Shown here in pieces: positions 23,327-32,047 of a stretch of DNA of 36,626 bases (positions are counted from its first letter, which is position 1; every line of letters starts with the position of its first letter). The position numbers and the translations under genes are program-made. This DNA comes from CAUZJO01 sp963580245 (GTDB lineage: Bacteria > Sumerlaeota > Sumerlaeia > MVZB01), in the NCBI GenBank assembly GCA_963580245.1, contig CAUZJO010000028.1, forward strand, positions 1-36,626, read 5' to 3'. The notes under the pieces were generated by a model. That model had not been told where the DNA came from. It searched no databases and saw nothing but the letters and a program-made list of their open reading frames with translations.

Positions 23327-24556
23327 CTACCTGGCGTAGAGCACATCCGCGCCCCGGCCTTGCGCGATCAGCGAGGTGTAGGTTTCCAGTTCCCGCCCGA
23401 TCGCAGCGTCGGTCAGGTCGAGGGTCTGTTTGCGTTCGGCGGCGAGATAGGCGGCCTGGCACAGCTTGGTGATCTCAAGGCCGTATTCCCAGGTCAGGAA
23501 TCCGTCGCGTCCCGCCGCGAACGCATCGGCGGCGTCTTGCATCTCGTCGACGTAACCATAGAGGTCGGCCTCGTTGGGCTGGATGGCGAGCAGGCCGCGC
23601 GAGGCGGTCGATTCTTCGAGGCCCGCTTCGGCGTCGGCGACCGCCTCGGCCGCCTGGTCGCCGATGAAAACCTCGATCGGCGAGCGCAGCGTGTTGACCT
23701 CGAACGCGTAGCCCGGCCCCAGCCCGTCCATCGTCAGGCGCAGGCCCTGTTTGTCGAACATCCACGAGTTGGTGAACTGCGCCTTGGCCTGGCGGCCGGT
23801 CTCGGGGTCCTGGAACGTCACGATCCCCGTGGCGAAATCCTCGGCCGGCGTCTTGCCGTAATCGATCCCCATCCGATCCATGAGCTGCTGGCGATATCTC
23901 GGCTGGCCCCACTTGAGCAGCGCCGTGTCGGCGCTGACGGCGACCGGCTTCATGTAGTCGACGGGTTTGCCCGGCGGATTGAGCACGAACCAGGAGACCG
24001 CGATGCTGTGGCAACCCATGTCCGAGAGCACGCCGCCGCCCTGGCGGGTGGGGTCCCAGAACCACGGCGAGTGCGGCCCCGAGTGCTCCTCGGCCGACCG
24101 CGCCAGTGCCAGCGGCCCCATCGATCTCTGTTGCGACAGCGTTTGGGCCAGGGCCGACTTGATCGGCTTCATGTGGATCTAGTTCTCGAAGTAGGCCGTC
24201 TTGAGCCCCGCCGCGCGCACGAGCCGGACCATCTCGCGCGCCTCGGCGACCGTCCGCGCCAGAGGCTTTTCGCAAATGACGCCCTTGAGCTCGGCCCCCT
24301 TCTTCACCGCGTCGGCGATCTCCCCGGCCACGTCGACGCGCGTGAAATTCGGCCCGGCGATGCCCACCACGTTGCAGTGTTGACAAAGCTGCTCAACATC
24401 GGGATAGGCCGCGCATTCGCCGATGCCGGTCTCGCGCGCAAACGCGACCAACGCATCGGGGCGCGGCGCGTGGACGCCGACCAGCTCGATGCCCCGTACC
24501 TGCGCCAGCGCCACCGCCTGAAACTTCGCGACGAATCCCGCCCCCACCATGCCCAA
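23327..24556 (-). pseudogene. Gfo/Idh/MocA-family oxidoreductase interrupted by an in-frame TAG
   Basis: A ~409-codon NAD(P)-dependent oxidoreductase. The N-terminal Rossmann motif is GMVGAGFVAKF (residues 2-12). EKP follows at 96-98, with K97 the expected catalytic lysine. The C-terminal domain has EEHSGPHSPWFWDPTRQGGG and LSDMGCHS. Codon 126 is TAG at 24179-24181, inside the conserved AYFEN-x-IHM stretch, and the same frame then continues to 23327. A CAG (Gln) one transition away would restore it. The start is also unusual: TTG at 24556, possibly CTG at 24562, with no ATG except an internal one at 24550. Substrate is unknown, perhaps a sugar or inositol derivative. Damage may be real or a sequence error. 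Confidence 0.8.
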
Positions 24557-24736
24557 TTTCAGTGACTAGTGCTGTCTCCATCCCGCCGAATGCGCCCACG
24601 GTATCGTGATTGACACCGCAACCGTCAGGTTCGACAAACGCTCCCCTTCAAACTCTCAAGGGAACTGAAACGGGCGCGTTCTGTCAATGGCGCATGCGAG
24701 GCCGCGGGCGACCGTCGCCCGTGCGATACAATGGAT

Positions 24737-24766
24737 TTGACACCGCGCGGGGGGCGGGCCGATACT
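24737..24766 (+). promoter_or_regulatory. sigma-70-like promoter for the SpoIID-like gene
   Basis: A perfect TTGACA (24737-24742), an 18-nt GC-rich spacer and GATACT (24761-24766). An 8-bp palindrome (CGGGCGAC, one base, GTCGCCCG; 24705-24721) sits just upstream and could be an operator or simply a terminator-like hairpin. The rest of the gap 24563-24851 shows nothing else. Confidence 0.45.
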
Positions 24767-24851
24767 GTGGGGTTGCCTGCGGGGGCAGCGAGTCGCCGCG
24801 GCTGGCTCCGCGCATGGTCCGGTCCACCCGCGGCCCGGTTCAAAGCACCCC

Positions 24852-26552
24852 GTGGCCGACCCCTTCGGCGGATTCGCGATTTTGTCCTGCGCATCAAGAT
24901 TCATCGACCTCGGCCGCGAGGCGGTCCTTCGCCGCCGCGGTCTCCATCTCCGGCGCGGCGTACGCATCCTGTCCATCTTGTGTCTGGCCTGGACCGGGAC
25001 CCTGGCACCCACCCAGGACCGGTTCAAGGCGCGCAATTACCGCGTCCGCATCGGCGTGCAGCACCAGGTCGAGGGCCTCGCCATCCAGGGCTCGGGGCCG
25101 TACCAGGTGGTCGCCTCGACCGGCAAGCCTCTGCTTAACTTGAAGGCCCACGAACCCTACTTCGTCCAGATCAGCCGCGGCCGACCCGGAGATAAGCGCT
25201 ACCGCCTGGTGCTGCGCGAAATGGACACGCACCGCCAACCGGAGGCGATGGATCTGGCGCGGGCCGCGATGAAGGCCCACGGGCTGCCGGTCAAAGTCCT
25301 GCGACTGGTCTCGCGCGAGCGTAGCAAGAGCCACCTGATCGTCACGCTGGGGGAGTTCCAATCGATCGAAGCCGCCCGCGAATACCACGGCCGGCTCAAC
25401 TCAGAAACCATCCAGTATATCTACGAAGACCGCTCGCGCGCCCGCGGCGGGTTGGTGCGATTGCTCGACCGCGATGGGTCTGTCCTGGCCCGCGATGAGA
25501 AATTGCTGCGCGTGGTCCCGCTCAACTTGAGTTACAGCACGCTGAGAGTCATGGAGAGCGACGCCGACAAGACAAGCCGGGTCGATCTGCGCAAGGCCCG
25601 CCATTATCGGGGCGAAATCGAACTCACGATCAATGAGGAGGGGACGCTGACCGCCGTCAACGATCTGTGGGTCGAGTACTACCTCTACAGCGTGGTCGCC
25701 GGCGAAATCGGCCAAGACGCCCCGCTCGAATCGCTCAAGGCCCAAGCCGTGGCCGCGCGTAGCGAGGCGGTCGCCAAAATCCAGCGCGAGATCGTCTCCA
25801 GCTCGTTCTTCGATTTCTTCGACACGGCCCTGGCCCAGGTCTACCGGGGTTATGGAGACGAATCCGAGCGCGTGCGCCGGGCCGTGGACGCCACGCGCGG
25901 AGAGATCCTGGTGTGGAACGGCGGCGCCGCCGATGCCGTCTACGGACATTCGTGCGGCGGGGTGGTCGCGAGCAGCCGCGACGTGTGGGGAGGCATCAAC
26001 GAGGGTTACGCCGAGACCCGGATCGATCGCCTGGTCCGCAACCAGGCCCCCAACCTGAGCAAAGGCTCGGTTGCCCACGACTGGACCTCGCGCAACGTCG
26101 ACGCCCTGTGCAATCCCAAACACGACGGGTTCCCCAAATACGCCAAGAAGTATTTCCGCTGGACCAAGTCCTTCACCGGAAAGGAATATAGCAAGCTCGC
26201 CAACGAGAGACTGGGCGCGGGGTCGGTCCGCAACGTGATCGTCGCCGAGCGCAAGCCGAGCGGACGCGTGACCAAACTCAAGGTCGTCGGGACCAAGCGG
26301 ACGGTGACGCTGAACAAGCATCTGGAAATCCGGCGGGCCCTGGGGGGCGTTTATTCGACATTCTTCACGGTGATCTCCGAACGCGACGACGACGGAGGGC
26401 TGGAGCGGTTGACCGTCTACGGCGGCGGTTATGGTCACGGGGTCGGCATGTGTCAGATGGGGGCATTTATCATGGGCCGGATGGGGTATAACTATCGCCA
26501 GGTACTGGCCCATTATTACTCGGAGGTCAAACTGAGGCGCCTTTATCGCTGA
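24852..26552 (+). CDS. SpoIID/LytB-domain protein with SPOR-like segment
   Basis: A 566-residue exported protein. A membrane or signal segment lies at ~36-53 (RILSILCLAWTGTLAPTQ). A SPOR-like segment (~115-190: LVLREMDTHR, VKVLRLVSRERSKSHLIVTL, EFQSIEAAREYHGRL) is followed by the SpoIID/LytB core. The core begins with LYSVVAGEIGQDAPLESLKA and QAVAARSEA (~278-306) and ends in GGGYGHGVGMCQMGA (~525-540). SpoIID proteins are lytic transglycosylases acting on denuded peptidoglycan, and SPOR domains bind denuded glycans, so the pairing is coherent. No sporulation gene is near; a cell-division or wall-remodelling role is likelier. The GTG start at 24852 lacks a ribosome binding site, so the true start is uncertain. 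Confidence 0.85.
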   Translation: MADPFGGFAILSCASRFIDLGREAVLRRRGLHLRRGVRILSILCLAWTGTLAPTQDRFKARNYRVRIGVQHQVEGLAIQGSGPYQVVASTGKPLLNLKAHEPYFVQISRGRPGDKRYRLVLREMDTHRQPEAMDLARAAMKAHGLPVKVLRLVSRERSKSHLIVTLGEFQSIEAAREYHGRLNSETIQYIYEDRSRARGGLVRLLDRDGSVLARDEKLLRVVPLNLSYSTLRVMESDADKTSRVDLRKARHYRGEIELTINEEGTLTAVNDLWVEYYLYSVVAGEIGQDAPLESLKAQAVAARSEAVAKIQREIVSSSFFDFFDTALAQVYRGYGDESERVRRAVDATRGEILVWNGGAADAVYGHSCGGVVASSRDVWGGINEGYAETRIDRLVRNQAPNLSKGSVAHDWTSRNVDALCNPKHDGFPKYAKKYFRWTKSFTGKEYSKLANERLGAGSVRNVIVAERKPSGRVTKLKVVGTKRTVTLNKHLEIRRALGGVYSTFFTVISERDDDGGLERLTVYGGGYGHGVGMCQMGAFIMGRMGYNYRQVLAHYYSEVKLRRLYR

Positions 26553-26619
26553 GGCGCGAATGAGTCAGTCTCGGGAGTAAACGCAGTCTCAATGGGTGGT
26601 CCCCGTGCTCGTCCATGAT

Positions 26620-26736
26620 CGGCTCTCGTCCTCGTCCTTCGTCCTCGAATTCTTCAACCCAAAGAAAGGTCATCGCACTGGGAACACCCAATCGAATCCA
26701 GAAAAGTCCGAAGACGAAGGACGAGGACGAGAGCCG
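26620..26736. repeat. perfect 24-bp inverted repeat with 69-nt spacer
   Basis: The arms 26620-26643 and 26713-26736 are exact reverse complements over 24 bp and built from GTCCTC/GAGGAC motifs. The 467-nt gap between the SpoIID-like gene and the TPR gene has no supported coding sequence. The symmetry suggests a REP/MITE-like element or a transposition footprint rather than a simple terminator, since no T-tract follows. Confidence 0.6.
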
Positions 26737-26953
26737 GGAGCCGACCCCGGATACTCGCGCGCTTCGTGGTGTTTGAAGCGTTTGTGGAGGCGTCGGCTTT
26801 GCCTCCCCCCAGTCCTTTCACCGTCCGCACACCCGTTTTTGATTCGCCCCCGCTGAGGTCCCGATCCGCGAAAGGGCTTGATTTGCCCGCCGTTTTGCCG
26901 TACATGAGTAGGTTGGAGGTTAAGCTGGACAAGATCGGGATGCTCCACGGGGC

Positions 26954-26977
26954 GTCATCAAGACGGATCTTGACGAC
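26954..26977. promoter_or_regulatory. 10-bp imperfect palindrome upstream of the TPR gene
   Basis: GTCATCAAGA (26954-26963) and TCTTGACGAC (26968-26977) pair at nine of ten positions around a four-base loop, 42 nt before the next start codon. The right arm contains TTGACG, a possible -35, but no good -10 follows. It could be an operator or an mRNA leader hairpin. Confidence 0.3.
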
Positions 26978-27019
26978 CTCTGGGCTGTCCAATCTTGTCG
27001 CCGGTGGGAACGATGATAC

Positions 27020-27907
27020 ATGGCTAAAAGGAAACTGACGCACGAAGAACTGCAGCGCGACGAGGTGGCCGAGGGCCTCCAGGAAACCCTGGACAGCCTG
27101 CGCCGCAATCGCAATAAGCTGATCGGGCTGGCCGCCGTCGCCATTCTCGTGGCGATCGTCTATGCCGCGGTCTCGGGCTATCAGGCCCGGGTGCTCCGCG
27201 AAAGCAACGAGATGTTCGCCAACGCGATGACGGCCTATGCGCGACTGCTCTCCGCCGCCGACGATGAGCAGCGCCGCGGTGCCTTGGGAGACATGATCAC
27301 CGAGCTCGACACCCTGATCGAAACCTACGGAACCAGTCCGCTGGGCCGCGCGGCCACCTTCCTCAAAGGCCGGGCCTACTATGCGATTGACGATTACCCA
27401 AAGGCCCAGGAGGCCTACGAGCAGTATCTCGCGCAGACTCAGGACGACGCGCAGAAGGCGAGAGGAGAGATCGCGCTGGCCTATTCGTTGGAGAACGAAT
27501 CCTTCTTCCTCGATGACCTGACCGAGCAGCGGGCCAAGCTGGATCAGGCGCGAGTCCATTACGAACTGGCCGCCGCCGCCTCGCCCAAGCCCTCGTTCCT
27601 CTACTATTACGCCCTTTTGGGTCAGGCCCGGTATCATGAGCTGGTCCAGGAGGAGGAGCAGGCGATCGCGCTGCTCGAAGAGGTGGTCGCCGAGCGGCCC
27701 GCGCCCGTGACCGATCCCGCCGCCGCCGCCGGGCCCGATCCGGATGAGGACCCGGAGCTGGCCCTGGTTAAGATGGCCATCCGGGAGAGGGAGGCCCAAC
27801 TCAGTCTGGCCGCCACGGCCAGGCAGCGGCTGGAACGTCTGCGCGCGCGCCAGGGCCTGGACGAGGCCGTGACCGAGGTCACCACGCAGGTCACGGGAAG
27901 CCCCTGA
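27020..27907 (+). CDS. membrane-anchored TPR protein (YfgM/YbgF-like)
   Basis: A 295-residue protein with a charged N-terminus (1-33), one membrane segment (~34-53, LIGLAAVAILVAIVYAAVSG) and a periplasmic helical region. TPR-like repeats are visible: SPLGRAATFLKGRAYYAIDD, YPKAQEAYEQYLAQ and ALLGQARYHELVQEEEQAIA. The layout of short cytosolic tail, single anchor and periplasmic TPRs resembles YfgM, which works with periplasmic chaperones, but sequence evidence for that exact family is limited. A helical segment with several Arg and Glu closes the C-terminus (~255-295). ribE follows after 69 nt and holB after that, all in the same direction. Confidence 0.7.
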   Translation: MAKRKLTHEELQRDEVAEGLQETLDSLRRNRNKLIGLAAVAILVAIVYAAVSGYQARVLRESNEMFANAMTAYARLLSAADDEQRRGALGDMITELDTLIETYGTSPLGRAATFLKGRAYYAIDDYPKAQEAYEQYLAQTQDDAQKARGEIALAYSLENESFFLDDLTEQRAKLDQARVHYELAAAASPKPSFLYYYALLGQARYHELVQEEEQAIALLEEVVAERPAPVTDPAAAAGPDPDEDPELALVKMAIREREAQLSLAATARQRLERLRARQGLDEAVTEVTTQVTGSP

Positions 27908-27976
27908 GCAGGCCGGGCCGGGCCGGGCCAGCCGATCCATCCAGATTTCACCGATTTCGAAGCGGCTAGGGCAACG

Positions 27977-28633
27977 ATGTTCACCGGCCTGATCGAGACC
28001 TTGGGCAAGGTGCGGGCCCGAGAGGACACCGGCACCGAAGCGCGGATCGTCATCAAGCTGGACCCGCCGTCGGCCGATCTGGCCACGGGCGAATCGATCG
28101 CGGTCAACGGCGTGTGCCTAACCGCCGAGGCACCCTCCGCCGCCGACCGACTCATCTTCTTTCTCTCCGCCGAGACCCTGGATCGGACCACGCTGAGCGA
28201 ACTCGAACCGGGCCGGACCGTGAACCTCGAACGCTCGCTGCGGCTCGGCGACCGGTTGGGGGGCCACCTGGTCTCGGGGCACGTCGACGCTGTGGGTGAG
28301 GTTCTCCGGCTGGACTGGCCCGGTCAAGGCGGCGACTTGGAAATCGCCTACCCAACCACCCTGGCCCCGTTCATCACCCCCAAAGGCTCGATCGCCGTTG
28401 ACGGGATCAGCCTGACCATCGTCGACGCAGGGAAGGACCGTTTCACGGTCGCCCTGGTCCCCCAAACAATCCAATCCACCACCCTCCGCCACGCCGCGGC
28501 GGGCGACCGCGTGAACCTGGAAGTTGACCTGCTGGCGCGGTATGTGGTCCGGGCATTGGAGATCAAAAGCGGGGAAAACGCGGGGGTGAGCGCGGAGGAA
28601 CTCGAACGCGCCGGGTTCATGAGGTCAACCTGA
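27977..28633 (+). CDS. ribE: riboflavin synthase alpha chain
   Basis: This enzyme dismutates two 6,7-dimethyl-8-ribityllumazine molecules to riboflavin, the last step of riboflavin synthesis. The N-terminal MFTGLIE is diagnostic. Two tandem lumazine-binding domains are visible: the first with SIAVNGVCLTA and GGHLVSGHVDAVG, the second with SIAVDGISLTI and the matching STTLRHAAAGDRVNLEVDLLARYV. Length is 218 residues, normal for the homotrimeric enzyme. The ATG at 27977 is clear from the family N-terminus. No FMN riboswitch is visible in the 69-nt upstream spacer and no other rib gene is nearby, so the pathway is scattered in this genome. Confidence 0.96.
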   Translation: MFTGLIETLGKVRAREDTGTEARIVIKLDPPSADLATGESIAVNGVCLTAEAPSAADRLIFFLSAETLDRTTLSELEPGRTVNLERSLRLGDRLGGHLVSGHVDAVGEVLRLDWPGQGGDLEIAYPTTLAPFITPKGSIAVDGISLTIVDAGKDRFTVALVPQTIQSTTLRHAAAGDRVNLEVDLLARYVVRALEIKSGENAGVSAEELERAGFMRST

Positions 28634-28694
28634 CCCGAACAGGACGTTTGATGGGATCTCACGATGACGGAGATTCAGAGGTTCAAGCCGACGG

Positions 28695-29735
28695 ATGGCA
28701 AAATCAGCTCGCCCAAATCCTCCCTCCGAAGCCAACCGCGGTCTGACGCTGGATCAGATCCTCGGCAACGAGCCGGTCAGGGTCGGGTTGCGCCGGGCTT
28801 GGCGGGCGGGGCGGTTGCCTCAGGCTTTGCTTTTCACGGGTCCCGAAGGCGTTGGGAAGACAACGTTGGCCTGGGCTCTGGCGCGTGAGATCGCGGCGGA
28901 TGGGAATGACCCCGAGACCGACCCGCATGCCGCCAAGATCGCCCGCGGGGTGCATCCCGATATGATCGAGCTGTGCGGGAAAGAGTCGATCTCGGCGATG
29001 ATCCGGGTCGATGATATCCGTGAACTCGAGGACCGCGCGGCCACGACCCCGCTTGAGGCCCCGCGCAAGATGGCCCTGATCGACCCGGCCGACCGCATGA
29101 ACGAGGCGGCGGCCAACGCCCTGCTGAAAATCCTCGAGGAACCCCCGCGGCGGCTTCAGTTGCTGCTGGTCAGCGCCGATCCGCACCGCTTGCCGACGAC
29201 GATCCGCTCGCGCTGCACGCCGATCCAATTGGAGCCGGTCGCCGTGGATGAGCTGGTCCCCTGGCTGGCCGCGCGGCGGGTGCTGGCGGAGCGGGAAGCG
29301 TTGCTGATCGCGACGCTTGCCGAGGGCCGGCCCGGTCTGGCGTTGCGGCTGGCGGATTCGGGTTATATCGAGCATCGCCACGAACTGCTGGGGGCGCTCA
29401 ACGCCTTGAGGAAACACGGGTTCGCCGCCGTTTTCAAGGTCGCCCATCAGTTGGTCTCGACGAAGGCGCCCTTGCAGGAGTCCTTGACCTCGCTGCTGAC
29501 CCTGTTGCGAGACGCGCTGGTCTTCAAGACGCGGGGCGAGGGGGTGCTGAACCAGGACCTGGTCGAGCCACTGGCTGAATTCGCCAGCCGGCACCCGGCC
29601 GAGGGCCTGCTCGAGGCGGCGCGGTATCTCGAGCAGGTCACGCCGGAGGCCCCCTATTTCTACGCGGCTCAGGCCCGGGCGCAATTCGCCGAATGCGTCG
29701 CGACCGAGATCGGCATGCGGCTCAAAGGCCGTTAG
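28695..29735 (+). CDS. holB: DNA polymerase III delta' subunit (clamp loader)
   Basis: Delta' is the stator of the clamp-loader complex that opens and loads the beta sliding clamp. The 346-residue AAA+ protein has a Walker-A-like GPEGVGKT (49-56), NALLKILEEPP and the SRC motif (IRSRCTP). The DEAD-type Walker B of tau/gamma is absent, as expected for delta'. The zinc module found after Walker A in many relatives is missing: the region 65-90 (DGNDPETDPHAAKIARGVHP) has no cysteine, with only C94 nearby. The ATG at 28695 is supported by the family N-terminus and lies 61 nt after ribE. C-terminal helices are normal in length. Confidence 0.9.
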   Translation: MAKSARPNPPSEANRGLTLDQILGNEPVRVGLRRAWRAGRLPQALLFTGPEGVGKTTLAWALAREIAADGNDPETDPHAAKIARGVHPDMIELCGKESISAMIRVDDIRELEDRAATTPLEAPRKMALIDPADRMNEAAANALLKILEEPPRRLQLLLVSADPHRLPTTIRSRCTPIQLEPVAVDELVPWLAARRVLAEREALLIATLAEGRPGLALRLADSGYIEHRHELLGALNALRKHGFAAVFKVAHQLVSTKAPLQESLTSLLTLLRDALVFKTRGEGVLNQDLVEPLAEFASRHPAEGLLEAARYLEQVTPEAPYFYAAQARAQFAECVATEIGMRLKGR

Positions 29736-29810
29736 GTTGAGTTGAATCCCTTGATGAATTCCGGGGGGCGACCCATTGGGGACGGAATGCGACGACGCCC
29801 CGGCGCGGCA

Positions 29811-30692
29811 TCAGGCGAGCGGGACGATACCCGACTCCTCGAACAGTTTGCAGATCTGATCGGGCCGTTCGCAGACGCGGATGTCTGCGGCTTTGAACGC
29901 GGAGATCTTTTCGGCGGCCGTTCCGCGGCCCCCCGAGATGATCGCCCCGGCGTGACCCATGCGCTTGCCCGGAGGGGCCGTGTGGCCCGCGACGAATCCC
30001 ACCACCGGCTTCTTCACGTTGTCGCGAACGTAGTCGGCGGCCTTCTCTTCATCGGTGCCGCCGATCTCGCCGACCAAGACGACCCCTTCGGTCTGTGGAT
30101 CCGCATTGAACAGCTCGAGTAAATCAACGAACCCGGCGCCCACGATCGGGTCGCCGCCGATGCCGACGCACGTGCTGTTCCCGTAGTTGCCCAAGGCCAG
30201 TTCGTTGACGAATTCGTAATTCAACGTCCCCGAACGCGAGATCAGCCCGATTTTGCCGGGTTTGTGGATGTGGCCCGGCATGATGCCGATTTTGGACTGG
30301 CCCGGCGTGATGATCCCCGGACAGTTGGGCCCGATCAGCCGCGCGCCGCGTCGCTTGGCCTCCCAGTAAACGTCGACCATCTGGAGGGTGGGGATGCCTT
30401 CGGTGATCACGACGACCAGCCCCAGCCCGGCTTCGAAGGCCTCGAGCGCCGCATCGGCCGCGAACGCCGGCGGCACGAAAATGCACGAGGCATTGGCCTC
30501 GGTCTCATCCACGGCCTCGCGCATGGTGTTGAAGACGGGCCGATCCAGGCACGTCTGGCCCCCCCGCCCCGGCGTCACTCCGGCCACCACCTGGGTGCCG
30601 TAGTCGATCATCTGGGCGGCGTGGAATTTCCCCTCGGTCCCGGTCAAGCCCTGGACCACCAGCCGCGTGTTGGAATCGATCAGGATGCTCAC
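29811..30692 (-). CDS. sucD: succinyl-CoA synthetase alpha subunit
   Basis: SucD forms the CoA-binding and phosphohistidine half of succinyl-CoA synthetase, which couples succinyl-CoA cleavage to ATP or GTP formation in the TCA cycle. The N-terminal motif (VVQGLTGTEG, 12-21) binds CoA. GPNCPGIITPG, SRSGTLNYE and the active-site His H247 in GHAGAIISGG are all present. Length is 293 residues, normal. The start is GTG at 30692; its GTGA overlaps the sucC stop, so the two are translationally coupled. The conserved SRSGTLTYE reads SRSGTLNYE, a mild change. The gene is convergent with holB. Confidence 0.96.
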   Translation of the reverse strand: MSILIDSNTRLVVQGLTGTEGKFHAAQMIDYGTQVVAGVTPGRGGQTCLDRPVFNTMREAVDETEANASCIFVPPAFAADAALEAFEAGLGLVVVITEGIPTLQMVDVYWEAKRRGARLIGPNCPGIITPGQSKIGIMPGHIHKPGKIGLISRSGTLNYEFVNELALGNYGNSTCVGIGGDPIVGAGFVDLLELFNADPQTEGVVLVGEIGGTDEEKAADYVRDNVKKPVVGFVAGHTAPPGKRMGHAGAIISGGRGTAAEKISAFKAADIRVCERPDQICKLFEESGIVPLA

Positions 30693-31840
30693 TCGGACTC
30701 ACCGTCCCGCTGACTGAGTTCGACGGCCTTTTGGGCGGCCTGGGTCATCGTGGGGAGCATGAGCAGGCCGGTCCCCGCGAGCAATTCACGCGCCTTGTCT
30801 TCGTTGGTCCCGACCAGGCGCATGACGATGGGAATCTCGAGCCCAACTGTCTCGCGAGCCTGGAGGATGCCTTCGGCCACCCGGTCGCAACGCACGATCC
30901 CGCCGAAGATGTTAAAGAAGATCGTGTTGACCCCCGGATCGGAGACGACGATGCGCAACGCCGCGGCGATAGTTTCGGGCCGCGCCGATCCCCCGACATC
31001 CAGGAAGTTGGCCGGCTGGCCGCCGAAATGCTTGATCAGGTCCATGGTCGCCATCGCCAGCCCGGCGCCATTGACCAGGCACCCGATCCGGCCTTCCAAC
31101 TTGACGTAGCTGAGATTGTGGCCGCGCGCCTCCGACTCGCGGGGTTCCTCCTCGGCCTCGTCGCGCAGGGCGGCGACCTCGGGATGCATTGGCAGTCCGT
31201 TGTCGTCCAGGTTGATCTTCGCGTCGCAGGCGATGACCTCCCCCAGGGCGGTGACCACCAGGGGATTGATCTCGACCAAGGAGGCGTCGTTGTCCCGCAT
31301 GACCCGTTCGAGTGCCCGCATGACGCGGGCAAAAGCCTTGTGCGCGCCGTCGGGGATCGAGAGGAAGTAAATCGCCTGGCGGATCTGAAAGTCGCGCAGA
31401 CCGAGACCGGGCCAGACCACCAGATGGAGGATGCGGCCGGGGTCCGAAGCCGCCACCTCTTCGATATCCACCCCGCCGGCCGCCGAAACCATGATGACCG
31501 GGCAATTGCGCTCGCGATCGATGACGATCCCGGCATAAATCTCCCGTTCGATCTCCACGCCCGCCTCAACCAGGACTTTGCCGACCGTGATGCCCTTGAT
31601 GCTCATGCCCAGGATCGCTTGGGCATGGGCCTTGGCCTCGTCCAGGTTGTGGGCCAGCTTGACCCCGCCGGCCTTGCCGCGCCCACCGGTGTGGACCTGG
31701 GCCTTGATCACCACCGGCCAGCCGCCCAGCGCCTCGGCGGCCGCGACGGCTTCATCGGTCGTCTCGGCCACCCGGCCTTCGGGCAGGGGCAGCCCATATT
31801 CGCGGAGGATTTTCTTGGCCTGGTACTCGTGGATCTTCAT
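30689..31840 (-). CDS. sucC: succinyl-CoA synthetase beta subunit
   Basis: SucC carries the ATP-grasp nucleotide site of succinyl-CoA synthetase. The N-terminus MKIHEYQAKKIL is diagnostic and sets the start at 31840; an upstream in-frame extension does not look like protein. VVIKAQVHTGGRGKAGGV, SLVEINPLVV and the C-terminal phosphate-loop region NIFGGIVRCD are present. Length is 383 residues, close to E. coli (388). It is followed by sucD with a 4-nt overlap. No clear ribosome binding site precedes the start, and the spacer to the divergent prepilin gene (about 200 nt) must hold both promoters. Confidence 0.96.
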   Translation of the reverse strand: MKIHEYQAKKILREYGLPLPEGRVAETTDEAVAAAEALGGWPVVIKAQVHTGGRGKAGGVKLAHNLDEAKAHAQAILGMSIKGITVGKVLVEAGVEIEREIYAGIVIDRERNCPVIMVSAAGGVDIEEVAASDPGRILHLVVWPGLGLRDFQIRQAIYFLSIPDGAHKAFARVMRALERVMRDNDASLVEINPLVVTALGEVIACDAKINLDDNGLPMHPEVAALRDEAEEEPRESEARGHNLSYVKLEGRIGCLVNGAGLAMATMDLIKHFGGQPANFLDVGGSARPETIAAALRIVVSDPGVNTIFFNIFGGIVRCDRVAEGILQARETVGLEIPIVMRLVGTNEDKARELLAGTGLLMLPTMTQAAQKAVELSQRDGESE

Positions 31841-32047
31841 GTGGAGGCGTTCTTGGAAGTTGAAGGAGGCGGGGCCGGCGCCGACGAAACAGCCATCGAA
31901 CGCGCCTCGTCCATCGAATCCCATTCCCGCGTGATTCTACAGGCGGCCGGGTCAAAGTCAAGTCGCCCGCGACCGCGAAACCTCCTGATCTCCCGACCCC
32001 AAAGGGGACGTTTGCCCTTGTTCAAGACCTGGCTAATGGTTTACGCT

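Noticed and set aside
25401..26513. 370-codon minus-strand frame opposite the SpoIID-like gene
   Set aside because: It is antisense to a convincing gene, with no ribosome binding site or recognisable domain.
27908..27976. FMN riboswitch upstream of ribE
   Set aside because: The spacer is only 69 nt with repeated CCGGG motifs and none of the conserved RFN-element segments.
30731..32047. Long N-terminal extension of the fourth prepilin
   Set aside because: The open frame runs antisense to sucC; the pilin leader sets the real start at or near 32048.
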